A stretch of DNA of 64,000 nucleotides from Xestospongia muta (lineage: Eukaryota; Porifera; Demospongiae; Haplosclerida; Petrosiidae): assembly GCA_963693285.1 (NCBI GenBank), contig OY848920.1:8344954-8408953 (forward strand). The letters are read 5' to 3'. The first letter of the stretch is position 1. Each line of letters begins with the position of its first letter. The notes under the pieces were generated by a model. That model was not told the origin of the DNA and did not search any database. It saw nothing but the letters and a program-made list of their open reading frames with translations. Both the position numbers and the translations under genes were made by a program. Positions 23,481 to 37,600 of this stretch are shown in pieces.

Positions 23481-24023
23481 CAATGGTGTTACTTCTTTTA
23501 AAAAATGAATATTCTGAGGTTCATACATATAGTATAGCTAGCTTTATATATTCTTTTTCTCTCTCTCTCAAGTTAGCGATGCAATTTCTTTGCATAATAT
23601 ATCATTTCTCTATGTAGAACAGGGTTGTGAACAATACATGTAAGTATAGTGCATGAAGTGTAGTGATGGAAGCCAGTCCTGTTACTAATGCTTTTATTCC
23701 ACTAAAATCATATTTTTCAGCAAATTCTACTCCTCCTCATAAAAATCCTAGCTCCATTGTGTGCATGTTTTGTTTCTTTATAGAACAGATAACCATATTT
23801 ACAGTATGGACTATAGATACAACAGTACTACAGCTAAACCTTTTTATCTCTGATCAATTACTGTATTTCTTTTTCTATTAATTGTATATTTATAAGCATG
23901 ATCATAAACTAAGGCACTATGAGACATTAACAAAAAGGCTAGTTTTGGTAATAAAAAAACACATCAAAATTTGAAACATATTATTGATAAAAAGACAGCA
24001 CAATATTGTGTTTCTCCTGGCAA
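23481..24023. other. 3' flank of NLR-A
   Basis: Non-coding. It contains the CT tract (about 23550-23570) seen downstream of the other NLR copies. A small open frame at 23663-23881 has no recognisable features. Confidence 0.4.
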
Positions 24024-26646
24024 CTATGTGCTATATTTTGGTGAAGCAATACATCTATACATAGTTATTTCATCATTGCTTATGTTACGATACTGAGGTA
24101 AACATAAATCTACTCTTGGATCACGTATCTGGCAGATATACATGTCAGGTACAACCAATGTTTGAATAATTTGGTTTTCTTTAAGACTTTCAGCTAGTCT
24201 TGAGACATTGTTCTCACTCAATTTAATATCACGAAGATCCAAATGTTCAATACTACGATTTTCTTTAATGAGAACAATCACACCAGTGTCTTGTTCTCTC
24301 AGACAAGCCTGTCTAATAATGAGGATTCTCAGGTTTTTTAATGATGCCAAAAATTGGTACTCTTCTTCATTTGGTGATGATAACTTCAAACTAAAATCTG
24401 GAAGATTTGCAACAGCTTTAAGTAGATTGATATGACCACCAGAAGTAATCTTGCTTTTGTGAATTTTCAAAGAGTTCAACCGAGGCAAGAGAGGAATAAA
24501 TTCAGCTAATTTGTCACAGCCTTCATTACCAAGATTACTGTGTGAAAGATTTAAGTAAGTAAAAGATTGCCACAAACAACATGGAAGTGTCATAAAATGC
24601 TCAATACCAACAGAAGTGATACAAGAACGCCTAACATTTAGTTCCTTAATAAGACAAGAAATTTTGTTTTGGCTATTGATACCAGCACATAACATTTCAA
24701 AATGCTCATCACAAAGATATTCATTTTTGAAAAGCAGTTCCCATTGTTGTTTAGTGAGTGCTAAATATGATCCAATAACATACATATCAGAGGGTAACAG
24801 ACATTTTTGACGTGAACATAAAATTCTATTGTCTATTGATTCTCCTGAGAAAGTGGTTTTCTGAGATTCGTAGAGACAGTGAAGTGTATGTATATTCAGT
24901 GTACACTCAAAGTTACAAGTTCTAGTTAAGCCACAAAAAAACCTCTCCACTTTTAACTCAATTTGAAATGGATTAGTTCCTTTTAATGAAAGGTGATATG
25001 CTGCTAAGTATTCTTGTATTGATAAATGAAGAAAATTGTAACTATAAGACTGGCCACAACTAATGTGAATATGTTCTACTTTCTGCATTAAATCAAAAGT
25101 TTCAAAATCTACAGGAAGATGGTTGAAAACTAGCTGTTTCTTCTCAATACCTTCATAAGCTACCAGACATAGAGAAAGGAACTGCTGATAAACTTCATTT
25201 GGTAAATCTGTCTTAAAATCACTGCCAAGATACCAATGTTTCTCTTTGTATATTGGATGACATTTAAGATAACGTAAAAGAGCTGTCTTCACTAAGTTAG
25301 TATAGAGTTGAGTCAATGTCTTTGGAGCATCTTCAACTGAACCTGATTGATGAAACACTTGCACTACTATAGCACAATTGAGAGGTACGTACATGACAGA
25401 ACGAGTGTAGGGATATCGCTTAAGGTATTGCTGGAAGGCAGATCTCTCTATTTCATCTGGAAAAGCTTGTGTGATATAGTCATCCACATTATTCTCAGTG
25501 AATCCAACTATTTCAATTCGTTGAGATATACAATGTTTGTGTGTCTCTACTAAATTGTTAGTAGCCCAGGGTCGACTGGTAACCATTACTGTAGATAAAG
25601 GTAAGACTTTACCAGTAAGTAGTTTCATAAAAAAAGATTCATCTTTCCTCTTGTCCTCAGGAAGTTCATCAAAGCCATCTAAGAGTATAAAGGCCCCTTC
25701 TCCATGGATATCTTTCACTTTTTTACAGAAATGTTCATCACTATTAGGGAAGAGATCAGCTATTTTAGATGCTTCCTGGACCTTTGGACCACGTAGTTGT
25801 AACAACGATAATACTGAGTATTGTTGTAAGATCTCTCCTTTAGCCCAACGACTACATACCTCCCAAGAAAACATAGTTTTACCAGATCCTGGAGCACCCT
25901 CTACAACAATACATTGAGGTTGTTTACCATTTTTCCGATTAGCTAAGTCAGCAAATGTCATTTTGGTCTTAGTTCCCTCAACATAGTTCATATAACCTCG
26001 GATTATATGTTCATACATAACATTAGATTCTTCTTGTGTAACCTTTGTTTTATCAATCCACAGTAAATCAATGTAATCATTCATTCGTACTGGAGGCCAT
26101 TTTGGATCTGTTCTGTGTAATTTTCTCAAGTAAATTGTCTGAAGATAATTAAAATATGCCTGAATTGGAGAAGGAGGCAAAAACGGTAATTTGACTTGTG
26201 AGTCGTTGGAGCAAGGATCTATAAAGAGAATAACATACATTTTGTACCAAAACAAAAATAGGTCTACCTACATTTTTGACATTTCTCTTTTATTTTATTA
26301 GCCAGCCCTACTTTGGTGGGATCTTTCTCCAGGATTTTAATAAACACATAAAGATTGTCAACACTCCGTTCTACTTTCGATTCTACACACTGCATTAGTT
26401 TACTGACTCGATAGCTACGTTCTAGACCTGGACTACAAACATCTCTATAAACATCAGAGCCAATTAATTTTGCTTGAAGTAACTGTCCAGCAAACCCAAT
26501 GGGTTCTTGTATTGCACTACTAACGTCAGCAAAAAGAGCAATGAAGGCTTTATACTCCTCGGAGCCGCGTCCAGAATCCTATGATTAGATATTGATTAGA
26601 AAACAGATCAAATAAACATTCAATAGTTTACCTTCTTAGTGGCCAT
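24024..26646 (-). CDS. NLR-A: death-fold - NACHT - LRR receptor, without 2A
   Basis: Three exons: 26632-26646 (MATKK), 26272-26578 and 24024-26218. They total 2517 nt = 838 residues, with consistent phases (0, then 1) and GT-AG ends. Residues about 10-95 form an all-helical domain (FAGQLLQAKLIGSDVYRDVCSPGLER.../ KVERSVDNLYVFIKIL) that looks CARD- or death-fold-like; the exact subfamily is uncertain. NACHT follows with Walker A GAPGSGKT at about 215-222, Walker B ILLDGFDELPED and TSRPWA, then LRRs nearly identical to those of NLR-C. Its N-terminal module differs completely from the 2A/death type, so one NACHT-LRR exon has been paired with two different front ends. The start is well placed, 256 bp from a divergent gene. 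Confidence 0.87.
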
Positions 26647-26902
26647 TCTATCTAATCACAGATATATAGATGCAATCAATATTAAGAGAAAGACAAATCG
26701 ACTAAAGTTAGCCGGAACTGACAGTTTCCGTACTGTCACTGTGGGGGGACACGCCCACGAGCCACTCCTCCGATTTTGATGACATCATAACAACATGTCA
26801 CGTCACATTGGAAGGAGGAGTCAAAAGAACTCGCAAATCAGAAACTGAGGAAGCAAAAAACTTTGGAAGAACTCGACGAGATCTAATGTTCTCTTTCGAC
26901 TT
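26647..26902. promoter_or_regulatory. Divergent promoter interval, NLR-A / homeodomain gene
   Basis: 256 bp separate the two start codons. The interval is richer in GC than its surroundings and contains a CRE-like 'tcacgtca', a 'gatgacatcat' palindrome-like word, a reverse CCAAT ('attgg') and a GC-rich 'gtggggggacacgcccacg'. Bidirectional transcription is inferred from layout; no transcript data. Confidence 0.5.
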
Positions 26903-29900
26903 ATGGACTCGGACGCTGAAGTAATGGTAGCACCGGGTCTCCCACCTGGCGACCTAGGCCAGGACAGAGGCTTGGAGGAACCGAGCCAGGGAGAACCAGT
27001 CGCTGAGACTAAGAAACGCAAGGTTTTTCCTTATCATATAACCAGCGAACTGAGAAATCTATACAGATCTGGCATGGTCGGCGTTGGTGTGCAGTATTCG
27101 AGTCTCATTGACGCTGCTTGTCAGAGAACTGGTCTCTCAAAAGCTCAAGTGAAGGTCAGTAAAGAGACTTTTAAGAGTTTTTACTCTTAAAGCGTCTGTC
27201 CTTCGTCAGTTTGTCGTTTGTACTAGGATAGTGTAAAACCTTTTATTGACTGAGTTCATTGAGGAGAGAGCCTTTCAGTCTAATACCCATAGCCAATAAT
27301 ATGTATTTCCAACTTTTTCTAATAGATCTCTGTTGTGTTCTAATACTATTACTTACCATTAATGCAGATTTAGTAATCTCTCTCTTATTACATGCACAAA
27401 GCACTTGGATATGATTATGTTAGTGTGTTTTGGATCTCCAATGCAAAGATTTATTTGTCTGGTCTTTGTTCTTTTGTTGTATTCTTTTAAAACTGAAAGT
27501 GTACAAAGTGATATTATTTTAACTTGAAAATCGTCTTGTTAGTTTGAGCTTAGCATTAAATGAATGTGTCAATAATAGGACAGCCATGGTGTAATATTTC
27601 AGTGACATTCACATTTAACTATATAGGACTATTGTCTGTATATGTATTCAAATATTTTAAATAATTCTAAGTATTTTCAGATGTTGTCTTTACTCATACC
27701 TTATAATAGTCCACCAGCACCTTTTAGAGGTAAATTGATAAAACTATTTTCTTGGAATCAATGTTTTTTTCATCGCTACTGAATTTGTTTAGAGTAAGCA
27801 TTTTAGAAAGTAGCCACTTCGTTCTTAATTTAATTCATTGAGTTGATTCAGCATCAAGAAACGAATTCATTTATTTTAGTATGCACTCAGCAACTGCACT
27901 CTTTATAGCTATGAATTAGGAGAAGCAATAACGTACATGCAGTATGAATTGTTTTAACTGATAATTGTTGATCCAGTGGCAGTAGACTCTATTTCAATTG
28001 ATAACATTATCTCCAGGCTCAGGCGGGCTGTCTACTGTTAGCATTCAGTATAACATAGTTTTCCCCTCTAATGCTATGCCTGTTTTAATGCTATTCCCAG
28101 TATTAACTACGTTAGGGCATTATCTACAGTGCAAAGTGTAGTACTGATGTAGTAAGCTAGACAATGGAATGAGACCTATATTAGACACTGATCCTTTTTG
28201 TGTTTGCTACAACAAATACCAATGACCTTGTTAGAATGTTATCAATGTCGTAAGCTATACGGTATGTCTAGTTAAGGCCTGCCTCAATCATAGGATTCTA
28301 GGGAAGGTGTCATTAGCCATGGTTCTTCTTAACCTGTGTATTATTATGAATACCAATGTTCTTGTTAGAATGCTATCAATGTTGGTGCTATGTATATTGT
28401 GTAGTGTGTCAAGGCCTACCTCATCGTGCATGTTGAGTTAATATGGTTTAGGAATTTTTAGCCCTGGTTTTTAATCTGTGTATTATTATGAATACCAATG
28501 TTCTTGTTAGAATGTTATCACTGTTGAGTGCTATATATGTCTTTTAAATTAAGCCTAGTCCTACTATATCAGTGTGGAAATATGGGACACTAAGACCTTT
28601 TTTCAGCTTTGATTCTCAGCTTTTAAATGATATATGTAATGATGCCTTGTAGTCCTGTTATCAGTGTATATACACTATCTTAAAGGTTGCCTTGCTTTGT
28701 GTGGACTTCAGAAGTTTGTTATTTCAATAGTCTTTAATCCTGACTCTCAGCTTACGTTAAATACACACTGTATTACTCCAGTGTTGATAGTATTTGAAGT
28801 TACTGAGCTCTAGTCATATTTGATGTTGCTGGTTAGAGTTTACAAGTCAATAACTGATAAACTAGATGATATTTAAATGCTTTTTTGTACCAATTAGACT
28901 TCAGTCAATATGTCTACATTAGTGCTTTTAGCAGAAATGCTGTGATAGACTGTTATCTAGTGCTGTCAACTTGGTAGTAGTGTCCTTGATATTTTAGTTC
29001 TTTATAAACTGAGGTACAATAATTATCTGTAATTAGCCTGCTAGTTGATGGGCTAAAGGTAATGTCTGCTGACAGAATAAACCAGCTGCAATATTACATA
29101 GCATACCCTGTATTATTATTACTGTTACTTCTGTTAGCTTTGAATGTCCTAATGTAAGCATATTACAATAGAGTATTTAGACTACGTATAGTGACTGCAT
29201 AATAGTACATATTAGAGTATATTATGTCTAATTGCATATACAAACACTACAACATTGTATACGTGTGTCAATAGTCAGATGCTTTACAAGTGACTGTATA
29301 TTACTATATATAAACTCCAACTGTACTATATTGTGTGGTACTGTTAGTATGCGTCAGCAATCATATACTGTGTGGTAGTGACTACCTATTACTCATTATA
29401 TATAAACTCTCTACTATATTATATGGTACTGTTAGTACACGTCAGCAATCATGTACTGTGTGGCAGTGACTGCATATTACTTACAATATATAAACTCTGA
29501 CTGTACTGTATTGTGTGGTATTGTTAGTACACGTCAGCAGTTATCAGGTACTGTGTGACAGTGACTGGATATCACAGTACCTAAGTGTGTACAAAGTGTC
29601 TTTTTTAGCACCAGGTACTGAAGAAGTGGATTATTGTAATTGTTTTGACTAGAGTTTCATTTTCATTATAACTGGCCTTGATATAGATTTCACATACGGC
29701 ACTTGTATACCTTTCTTTGAAGTGTCTCTCCATAATTGAATAGATCAATGAACGGTGTTGTTTTTCACATATTAGCAATTCCTTTAGCTTCAATCTCTAT
29801 GATGCTGTCGTGAAACTGCTCACTAAATGGACAGTGTCTGCATTCAGGAAACTTGTTCTTATCTCCATAATTAAATTATTAATGAGCTTTATGTTTGAAT

Positions 29901-32900
29901 GTGAGTACATGCAACTCTAAGCTCAAACACAATAGAAGCTCTCTATAAAATACTTTCCATTTATAAAAATTGTTCTGCATATTCTTTATTGAAGACACCT
30001 TTATACTAAGGACAGATCTAAGAGTGTCTAGTATTGATAGCTTTATTATAAACAATCCTCTATTTGGACACCAATAGGTTTTAAAAAGGGACAGCCTTGT
30101 TTTAAATGTACATTAGACGGTGTTATAGTAAGTGTCTTCTTCCTTTCATGGTTTTATCTATACAGGAACCTCCACCATTAACCAATGAGTAGAATAGTCT
30201 AGTTAAACAGTTAGCATCAGCTTAACTTTCCTACACACAAAGCAAAGCTTGATTTATAGATGCATCCAATTACTAGCACAGTTCTTTATGACTGCCCTCA
30301 ACAAGTTCCTTTATATTTGGCCTCAGTCATGCACAACTCCTACAGTATTGTCTAGTACACTAACAGTCTCCCCTGATGTTTTTGGGAAAAAATTGCTAGC
30401 TTGCATAGTCAACTAACAACAGTTATAGCTATGTCAATACTGCGTATAAACATGTACATTGTTTGCGTGGTATTGCTTGACTCAATGAAATCCCCTGACA
30501 CATTGGAATGCGACATATATCTTACTGTGTTATTATTACAAAATCCTGGCTTGCCAAGTTTGTGTGAAGACTCATTGCTGTGTAGTAATATGATATTAGA
30601 ATGTGTGCCTGTGTCAATGACTCATTGGTATTAGTAACTCCTCTGTACTTTGGAATTTACCTTCACCTTTTGGTATTTCAGTGTTGTTATACTACCCAGC
30701 ATACATCTATCTTTTTTACTTATTATATTTTCTTCCTCATTAAACAATGGAATTCTTTGCATTAGAACCTTCTCATAGTAAACAGTTTAGGAGCTTGAAA
30801 AATGTTCTGTAATGTAGAAAGTGTTCGTGATACAAAAGTTGGTGTTGTACAGCACAGGTGTTTTAATTATAGAAGGTGTTGAAGTTACTTTTACTAGATT
30901 CACTGTGCAGGCATACAATAGGGCTATTGTGTCCTCCTATGGAAGTGTGTCCTCAATATAGAATTGATGTCCTACAAGTGTCCCAAGCTGCATGAAGTAG
31001 GTTCTATGAAATAACAGTTACTAGATGGTGCTATATGTATTGGCTTTTTACAGTGCATTGTAGGTCCACTTTGTGTGAACCTAAAAATGATTGATCTAAT
31101 TCAGTACAAATGAATTGCAAGCATCCTATAATAGACTACTTTAGTGTTACTACCTTTCACTGTCATACTAGGAACAGTAATAAATAGATAGTGTATTCAC
31201 TTATACAGATTACATGATATGTAGTACTACTATTATTGCTAAAAAATTTTCTATGATGATAGTTTCAGATACAGAGCTTATTACTCCAGATAAGAGGGTG
31301 ACCATAAGTCTGAGTGCTGTGTAAGCAAGGCTCCACTATATAATGTACTTTTCTAAGCGTATTATCTTAACACCTACAATTAGTAGATACACACCATGTA
31401 CGCATATATACAGGAACTATAGTGCATAGATAGACTGTGTTAGCTAAGCATCAACTTGGGGGCACTGCTGTATAATATCAATATATTCAGACTTATTAGT
31501 GTCAATGTATCAATAATACCTTCTTGGTATGTGTTTTTAGTACAGTTTAAACCAATGTTTGTAGACTATTGTTCCTGCACCCTCTTAGAATCACACACTA
31601 CTCTTATACATGTAGTGGGTATATGTAGTTTGTTACAAGGAGTAGTACTGTGTGGCGTGTAAGTATATCTAAATGTTTGTGTTCAAACTGTTCCAAGAAT
31701 CTTAGTAATGATCTATAGTTCTGTATTTGGTATGCTGTGAAGATTTAAAAAGGAAATACCACAGTATGAACTCAATCTCTGGGAATGCCTGAGACCCTTT
31801 GTGTTACCAAAGTTATTTTTTATTCATCTAGCAGGCTTTAAATTTAGTCTGTACAGAGATATATATTGACTAATGGTAGGAGACTCATCTTTGGAAGTTG
31901 TCTAATGTTAAGTGGAATTTAAGTAACAAATTGTATAGGACACTTTGAATTTAAGACATCTCTTTGTTAAAGATTATTATCCAAATTAGTATACTCTATA
32001 AGTTTCCATTACTAAAGAGACCTCTTGTCTAGTACATTGACTTATTAAAACACACTAACTTAACGCTCGCTTCCTATCCTTAATATTGAGTTTGTAGCAC
32101 TTTACAAATCTCTACTTGACCTTAATCCAATACCATCAATCATCAAACACTATACGGTTACTCCTAATATATTTAATACTGAAGCACTAACTATAGTAGC
32201 AATGGTAGTAGTCATAATGTAGGTACTGTTATATGATATGTAGTAGAGGTCAATTAAACCGGTATATACATCGATCCTACTGTCACTAATGTTGTATCTT
32301 GTGCGTGAACATTAGGGCAAGTAACAACAGCAGTATCATGTTCTGATAATTAGAGCATAATATTGTATTTACGGTCGGTCAAGCCTGATCGATTTTAAAT
32401 GCTTCAACTACATCTTTCAGTATTAGTACATGTAGGTTCTTTGCAGCTGGAGCTTCAAAATGTATGTAGTATAGAGGTGTCCTTAACGTAGAGTTTCAAT
32501 AATATACTAAAGTATTAAGTCTTATGTTGTGACTAAGCAAATATCATGTACTTAGAATTTGTCCTTAATTCAAAGCTAACAGGTTTAACAGGTTTCTTTG
32601 TAGATGTCAAAGACATATTTGCGGGAGCTCTTTCAACATGTAAAACCACAAGCTGTAATTCTTTTTTACAAGCGATAGTATTTTGAGCCCATCTCTTTGT
32701 CTCTTACTACCACTACGCTAAAGTAATATAATTAGCCCGGTATATCCTCCAGTTTATAATTGATCAAATATTGTCTTAAATGCACTAGAAGACCACAGTG
32801 TCATTGACTAGAGTAAGCATGAATACCTCTCATACACCTAACATCATGTACCTCTCCCACACATGTATCTCCTTGTAGCATTAGTGCTTACGAGTCTTGT

Positions 32901-33475
32901 AGTAATTTTATTTGCTATAATATTTATATACTCCAAGTACTGACTTAAGGAGATTCGCTGTAGCGGAACCTCCCAATAGTTGACACATTGGGAACTTAGA
33001 CACTATCGTAGTAGAGATGGTATGTGAGTTATGCGTTATAGTGCTAATATGGGATTACAGTGTATAACTAGTGACTTGCAACACAGGAGCTACTTTCCTT
33101 CTTTTGATATTGTCTTCTACATGTGTACATGTATTATATACATATACATGTACATGTGTGTATTCATTTGTTTCTAGAGCCTTTTTTCAATTCATTTGTT
33201 CAAGTTAGTCAAAATATAAGTCATTGTTAATTTTTTCGCACTTGTTATGTCTACTATGGTTTTATTGTTGCCTTGTTCTACAATTACACCTGGTGGTAAT
33301 GGTTTTTATTAGTATATGTACATGTACAAGTACATGTTACATATATTTACCACTCCTCTCATTAGTCAAATCTAATTACGACTAATAATAGGATAACACA
33401 ATTATAATACCACCTATCTTTTGCTGACTGTATTGTTAATTTGATGCCATACTTGAATAGATGGCTTCTTAATTG

Positions 33476-33527
<52 letters not shown>

Positions 33528-34617
33528 GGAGGTAGGACTGTATTAGGTTAGATACTGAGTTAGTGCCATTTACATTCACCTATTGTAGTAAGGGAAAGAG
33601 ATGGAGGAAGGTTATACATAGTATGTTCACTAATTACTCAAGTGTTGACAAACTCGTGATCCCACTTACAAGTTTAAACCATATTGATCTACATTAGATC
33701 CTAGTAGAATGACAAGTCTCTTATCTCCTACACACAGTAACACACTTATAATATGATACACATGTATTGAGTTTTACAGTTAAAGAATAATATACTAGAT
33801 TACCTTACAGTTTTATTACTGTAGTAATAATAAGCTCTTAACATTATTAAGAGTAAATGGTATTGTCAAATATTCAATGTAGTAGTTATTATATGTAATG
33901 ATGAGTCTAGATTTTACTAATGGTAGCTATCCTAGATCACTGTGGTAAGTACTGATGTTCATTAGTCTAGAGCTTACTAATGGTAGCTATCTTGGGTCAC
34001 TGTGGTAAGTACTGATGTTCATTAGTCTAGAGCTACTAATGGTAGCTATCCTAGGTCACTGTGATAAGTTCTGATGTTCATTAGTCTAGAGCTACTAATG
34101 GTAGCTATCCTAGGTCACTGTGGTAAGTACTTACAAATAGATAATCCACCCTCTACTGGTTTCTTAGATCAGTTGGTTCAAGGTGGTTTGAGCCTTTTAG
34201 AACCAACAGTCTGTGGTAAAGGTTACTAATGAACCTGTGGTAGTTTCTAAGAATACTCAACAGTCTGATACCTGACCACAATGACCTTTTACATTTGTCT
34301 GAAATTACTGGTAACTATAAAGGGTCAGTATCAATGAAATACAAAGTTGTTGCCTTTCACAGAAGACGCTCTGATTTAAAAATATCCTCTATATCAGCCA
34401 CTTTGTGTCTGTTCCTTTCAATATTGAGTGCTATTAGCTTCTTTATAATGCACACTGTAAGATCAACAACCGTCCTTAGTATAAATGTCTCTGCAATACA
34501 TAATTAACACACAACTGAAACAATTGTCTTAAATACAGAGGGTGTCATTAATTTCCTTTTTATAATGAGGTCTTTTTTATAATCACAAACTGTTAGGCTG
34601 TTTTTATAATTGCATAC

Positions 34618-34671
<54 letters not shown>

Positions 34672-37600
34672 TGTTATGTCTGTTAATTCATATGATATGA
34701 AATATTTATCAAATGTTTATATATATATATTTATATACTCATGCAGTATTGATTATAGTAGATATATTCTGTTGTTCTAGTTGCCCACATATTTTCTCTC
34801 CCACTTTTAAGATAACTCATTTTACATGTTTTTGTTATTATAGAGTTGGATTAAGAGAACCAAATATCATCAGCGTAAAATCCTCAAACAAGACGAAGAA
34901 CGTGATACAAATAATATCTATTCCACTCATCAAGATGACGATCATAATATGTCGTACCTTGATACTTCAGTTGATGATGAGCACAATGCTATTTCTTTAT
35001 ATGGTCAAGAGAATGTGCCCACAACAACCTTAACTGATCACCCGAGTGTGGTCTTGTTAGAGAATAGCTCCACCCACGATGTTATCCCTTCTTTAAGAAG
35101 ACATGTTGTGATGCCGAGGGAACAAGAGAATGATGGTGTTGGTATTAGTCTGACAACTCACCACAATCATGACAAAAGACTTAGAGTACCTGAATTAAGA
35201 ACAGAAGGTGAGTGTTTCTCCTGTTAATTGTATTATTAATTAGGCAGCTGTATTATGTACAAGTACATAAAAACATCAATGCACATGTACTCGTTATCTA
35301 TTGAAAGTGTACATGTAAACATGAGATGTTGTAGATTTATTTTGTTTTTGTGTTTTTTGACAAATTAGTTCATTAGAAATGGCCTGTTGTTATTAGTGAA
35401 TGTTGTTAGACCTACTTTCTGTTAATTACTAAACTAGCTAATGGTAGGTATTCTGTTTCATATGGTAAGTACTGTTCTATGGAGTTTACTAATGATAGCT
35501 GTCTAAATTACTGTGGTAAGTACTGATCTAGAGCTTACTAATGGTAGCTATCCTAGGTCATTTGGTAAGTACTGATGTTTATTAATCTAGAGCTTACTAA
35601 TGGTAGCTATCCTAGGTCATTTGGTAAGTACTGATGTTTATTAATCTAGAGCTTACTAATGGTAGCTATCCTAGGTCACTGTAGTAAGTACTGATGTTCA
35701 CTAGTCTAGAGTTTACTAATGGTAGCTATCCAAGGTCACTGTGGTAAGTATTGATCTAGAGCTTACTAATCTTAGCTATCCTGCTAGCTTTATTTTCTTT
35801 ACTTAAGATAGATAATCTATTCAATTACCTATCAAGTTGTCAACTAATTGTATTTTAACGACTATAGATACTCAACAGTAATACTTTACAATATCACAAT
35901 ACATCACTATACATAATTTGTATGCCATATATAGTATGTACTTTATCTAATTCGTTCATAAAAGGCTTCACTGCATACTTGTTACCTGTAACTCCTACTT
36001 GGTAGAGTATTTAGGGTATTCTAGCCATTTTGGAATTTATATAACAGTATATGCCATATAAAGACATATAAATATGTGTATTGATGTATTGTGAAGTGAC
36101 CAAAGAGTAAAATTATATTTACAGTTAATAGTATTATAATCCTATACTGTAGTAATGTATTTTAAAGTGTTGTATCAATTGGTTTCCTTAATATGATTTG
36201 TGTTTACATGTTATGGGTGAGTTGTTGCCTTGGTATCTCAACTATCTGGGAATCTGACCTATTTTGTACCAAATGAAGTATAGTGTTTGTAGGAGCTAGC
36301 TGTAGGACTTCTGGTAGACTACCTGACTATACTGTTAGGAGTGGTTAAATGGTATTATGCTTTTTGGTATAATGAGATAATAGTGTTAATTGATCTATGT
36401 TAATGGGTAGTCCAAGACCTACTAATGGTTTCATACTGTTGTGATAATACAATTATCTAGGTCATGTACTAATGTTTACTGTTGTGTGTGTAGTAATGTT
36501 CACTAGTCTAGAGCTAGTAATGGTTGGTATCCTAGGTCACTGGTAAGTATTGATGTTCACTAGTCTAGAGCTAGTAATGGTAGCTATCCTAGGTCACTGT
36601 GGTAAGTACTGATGTTCACTAGTCTAGAGCTTACTAATGGTAGCTATCGTAGGTCACTGTGGTAGGTACTGATGTTCACTAGTCTAGAGCTTATTGGTGT
36701 TCATTAGCCTAGAGCTAACAATGGTAGCTATCCTTTTTTCACTGTGGTAAGTATTGGTGTTCACTAGTCTAGAGCTTACTGGCAGGTACTAATGTCACTA
36801 GATCACTGTGGTAAATACTGATGTTCACAAGTCTATAATTTACAAATGATAGGTCACTATGGTATGTACTGATATCATTACTTGCTAATCTATACCTTAC
36901 TAATTGTAGTATATGTACACAGACATTCATTTTAATTTCGGTATATCCCTGTGATATATTGATTACTTTAGCAGTCAAACTACCATCCTAATAGTAAAGG
37001 TGATACATCCTTCTAGTTAGTTCTCTGTGGAGTTGAGTTTTCTATAGGGAACATTACAAATACCTAATGGGATTTAAACGATCGATATGTACTGTAACTC
37101 TATTGAAATGTCTATATTATTGTCAGTACTTCAGTATACTTGTTCTCTCTGCCTTCATATCTACCCTTATAAACTTGTATATAGCTATGAAGATTGTGAT
37201 GAGCAATATAATTCTATGGTAATAGTTGATTTAGACCATGTAAATGTCTAGAGTCATGTAAAACATCAAATAATTTGTTACATATATGTACATGTATATG
37301 TGTGCTGCGTGTGTCAGGTAGTGCACAAGATATGAGAATTTATTTTGATATAAATAAAGTAGTGAAGACCTACATTATATGTAGTAAAGCAGTTACATGT
37401 AGTTTTATTAAGATTGATGAGTGCTTCACTATGCTCACTACTACAAGGATTTGTAGCTGACTAGGATAGCTATCATTAGTGAGCTCTAGACCAGTAACAT
37501 CTATATATACCACAGTGACCTACGTTAGCTAATTATAGTAGTCACTGTGGTAAGTAGTGATGTTCACTAGTCTAGTGCTTACTAATAGTAGCTATCCTAG

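Larger units (their letters stand above)
27155..34843 (+). other. Intron 1 of the homeodomain gene
   Basis: 7.7 kb with no convincing exon on either strand. It holds the repeats listed separately at 28190-28560, 29190-29585, 33480-33525, 33899-34138 and 34625-34668. Small frames (29605, 30401, 31456) have no recognisable features. Confidence 0.7.

Noticed and set aside
25537..25917. Plus-strand 126-codon frame within NLR-A
   Set aside because: Antisense of the NACHT P-loop to Walker B region; similar shadows occur opposite NLR-C and NLR-F.
26821..27021. Minus-strand frame opposite homeodomain exon 1
   Set aside because: Antisense shadow of a real exon in GC-richer DNA, with no features of its own.
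30401..31662. Possible small genes in intron 1 (30401-30634, 31456-31662)
   Set aside because: Short frames with no recognisable domain and no splice context; consistent with chance in a 7.7-kb AT-rich intron.
34713..35033. Alternative frame overlapping exon 2 of the homeodomain gene
   Set aside because: It reads through the acceptor region and breaks the homeodomain; the frame beginning SWIKRTKYHQRK continues the helix and keeps phase with exons 1 and 3.
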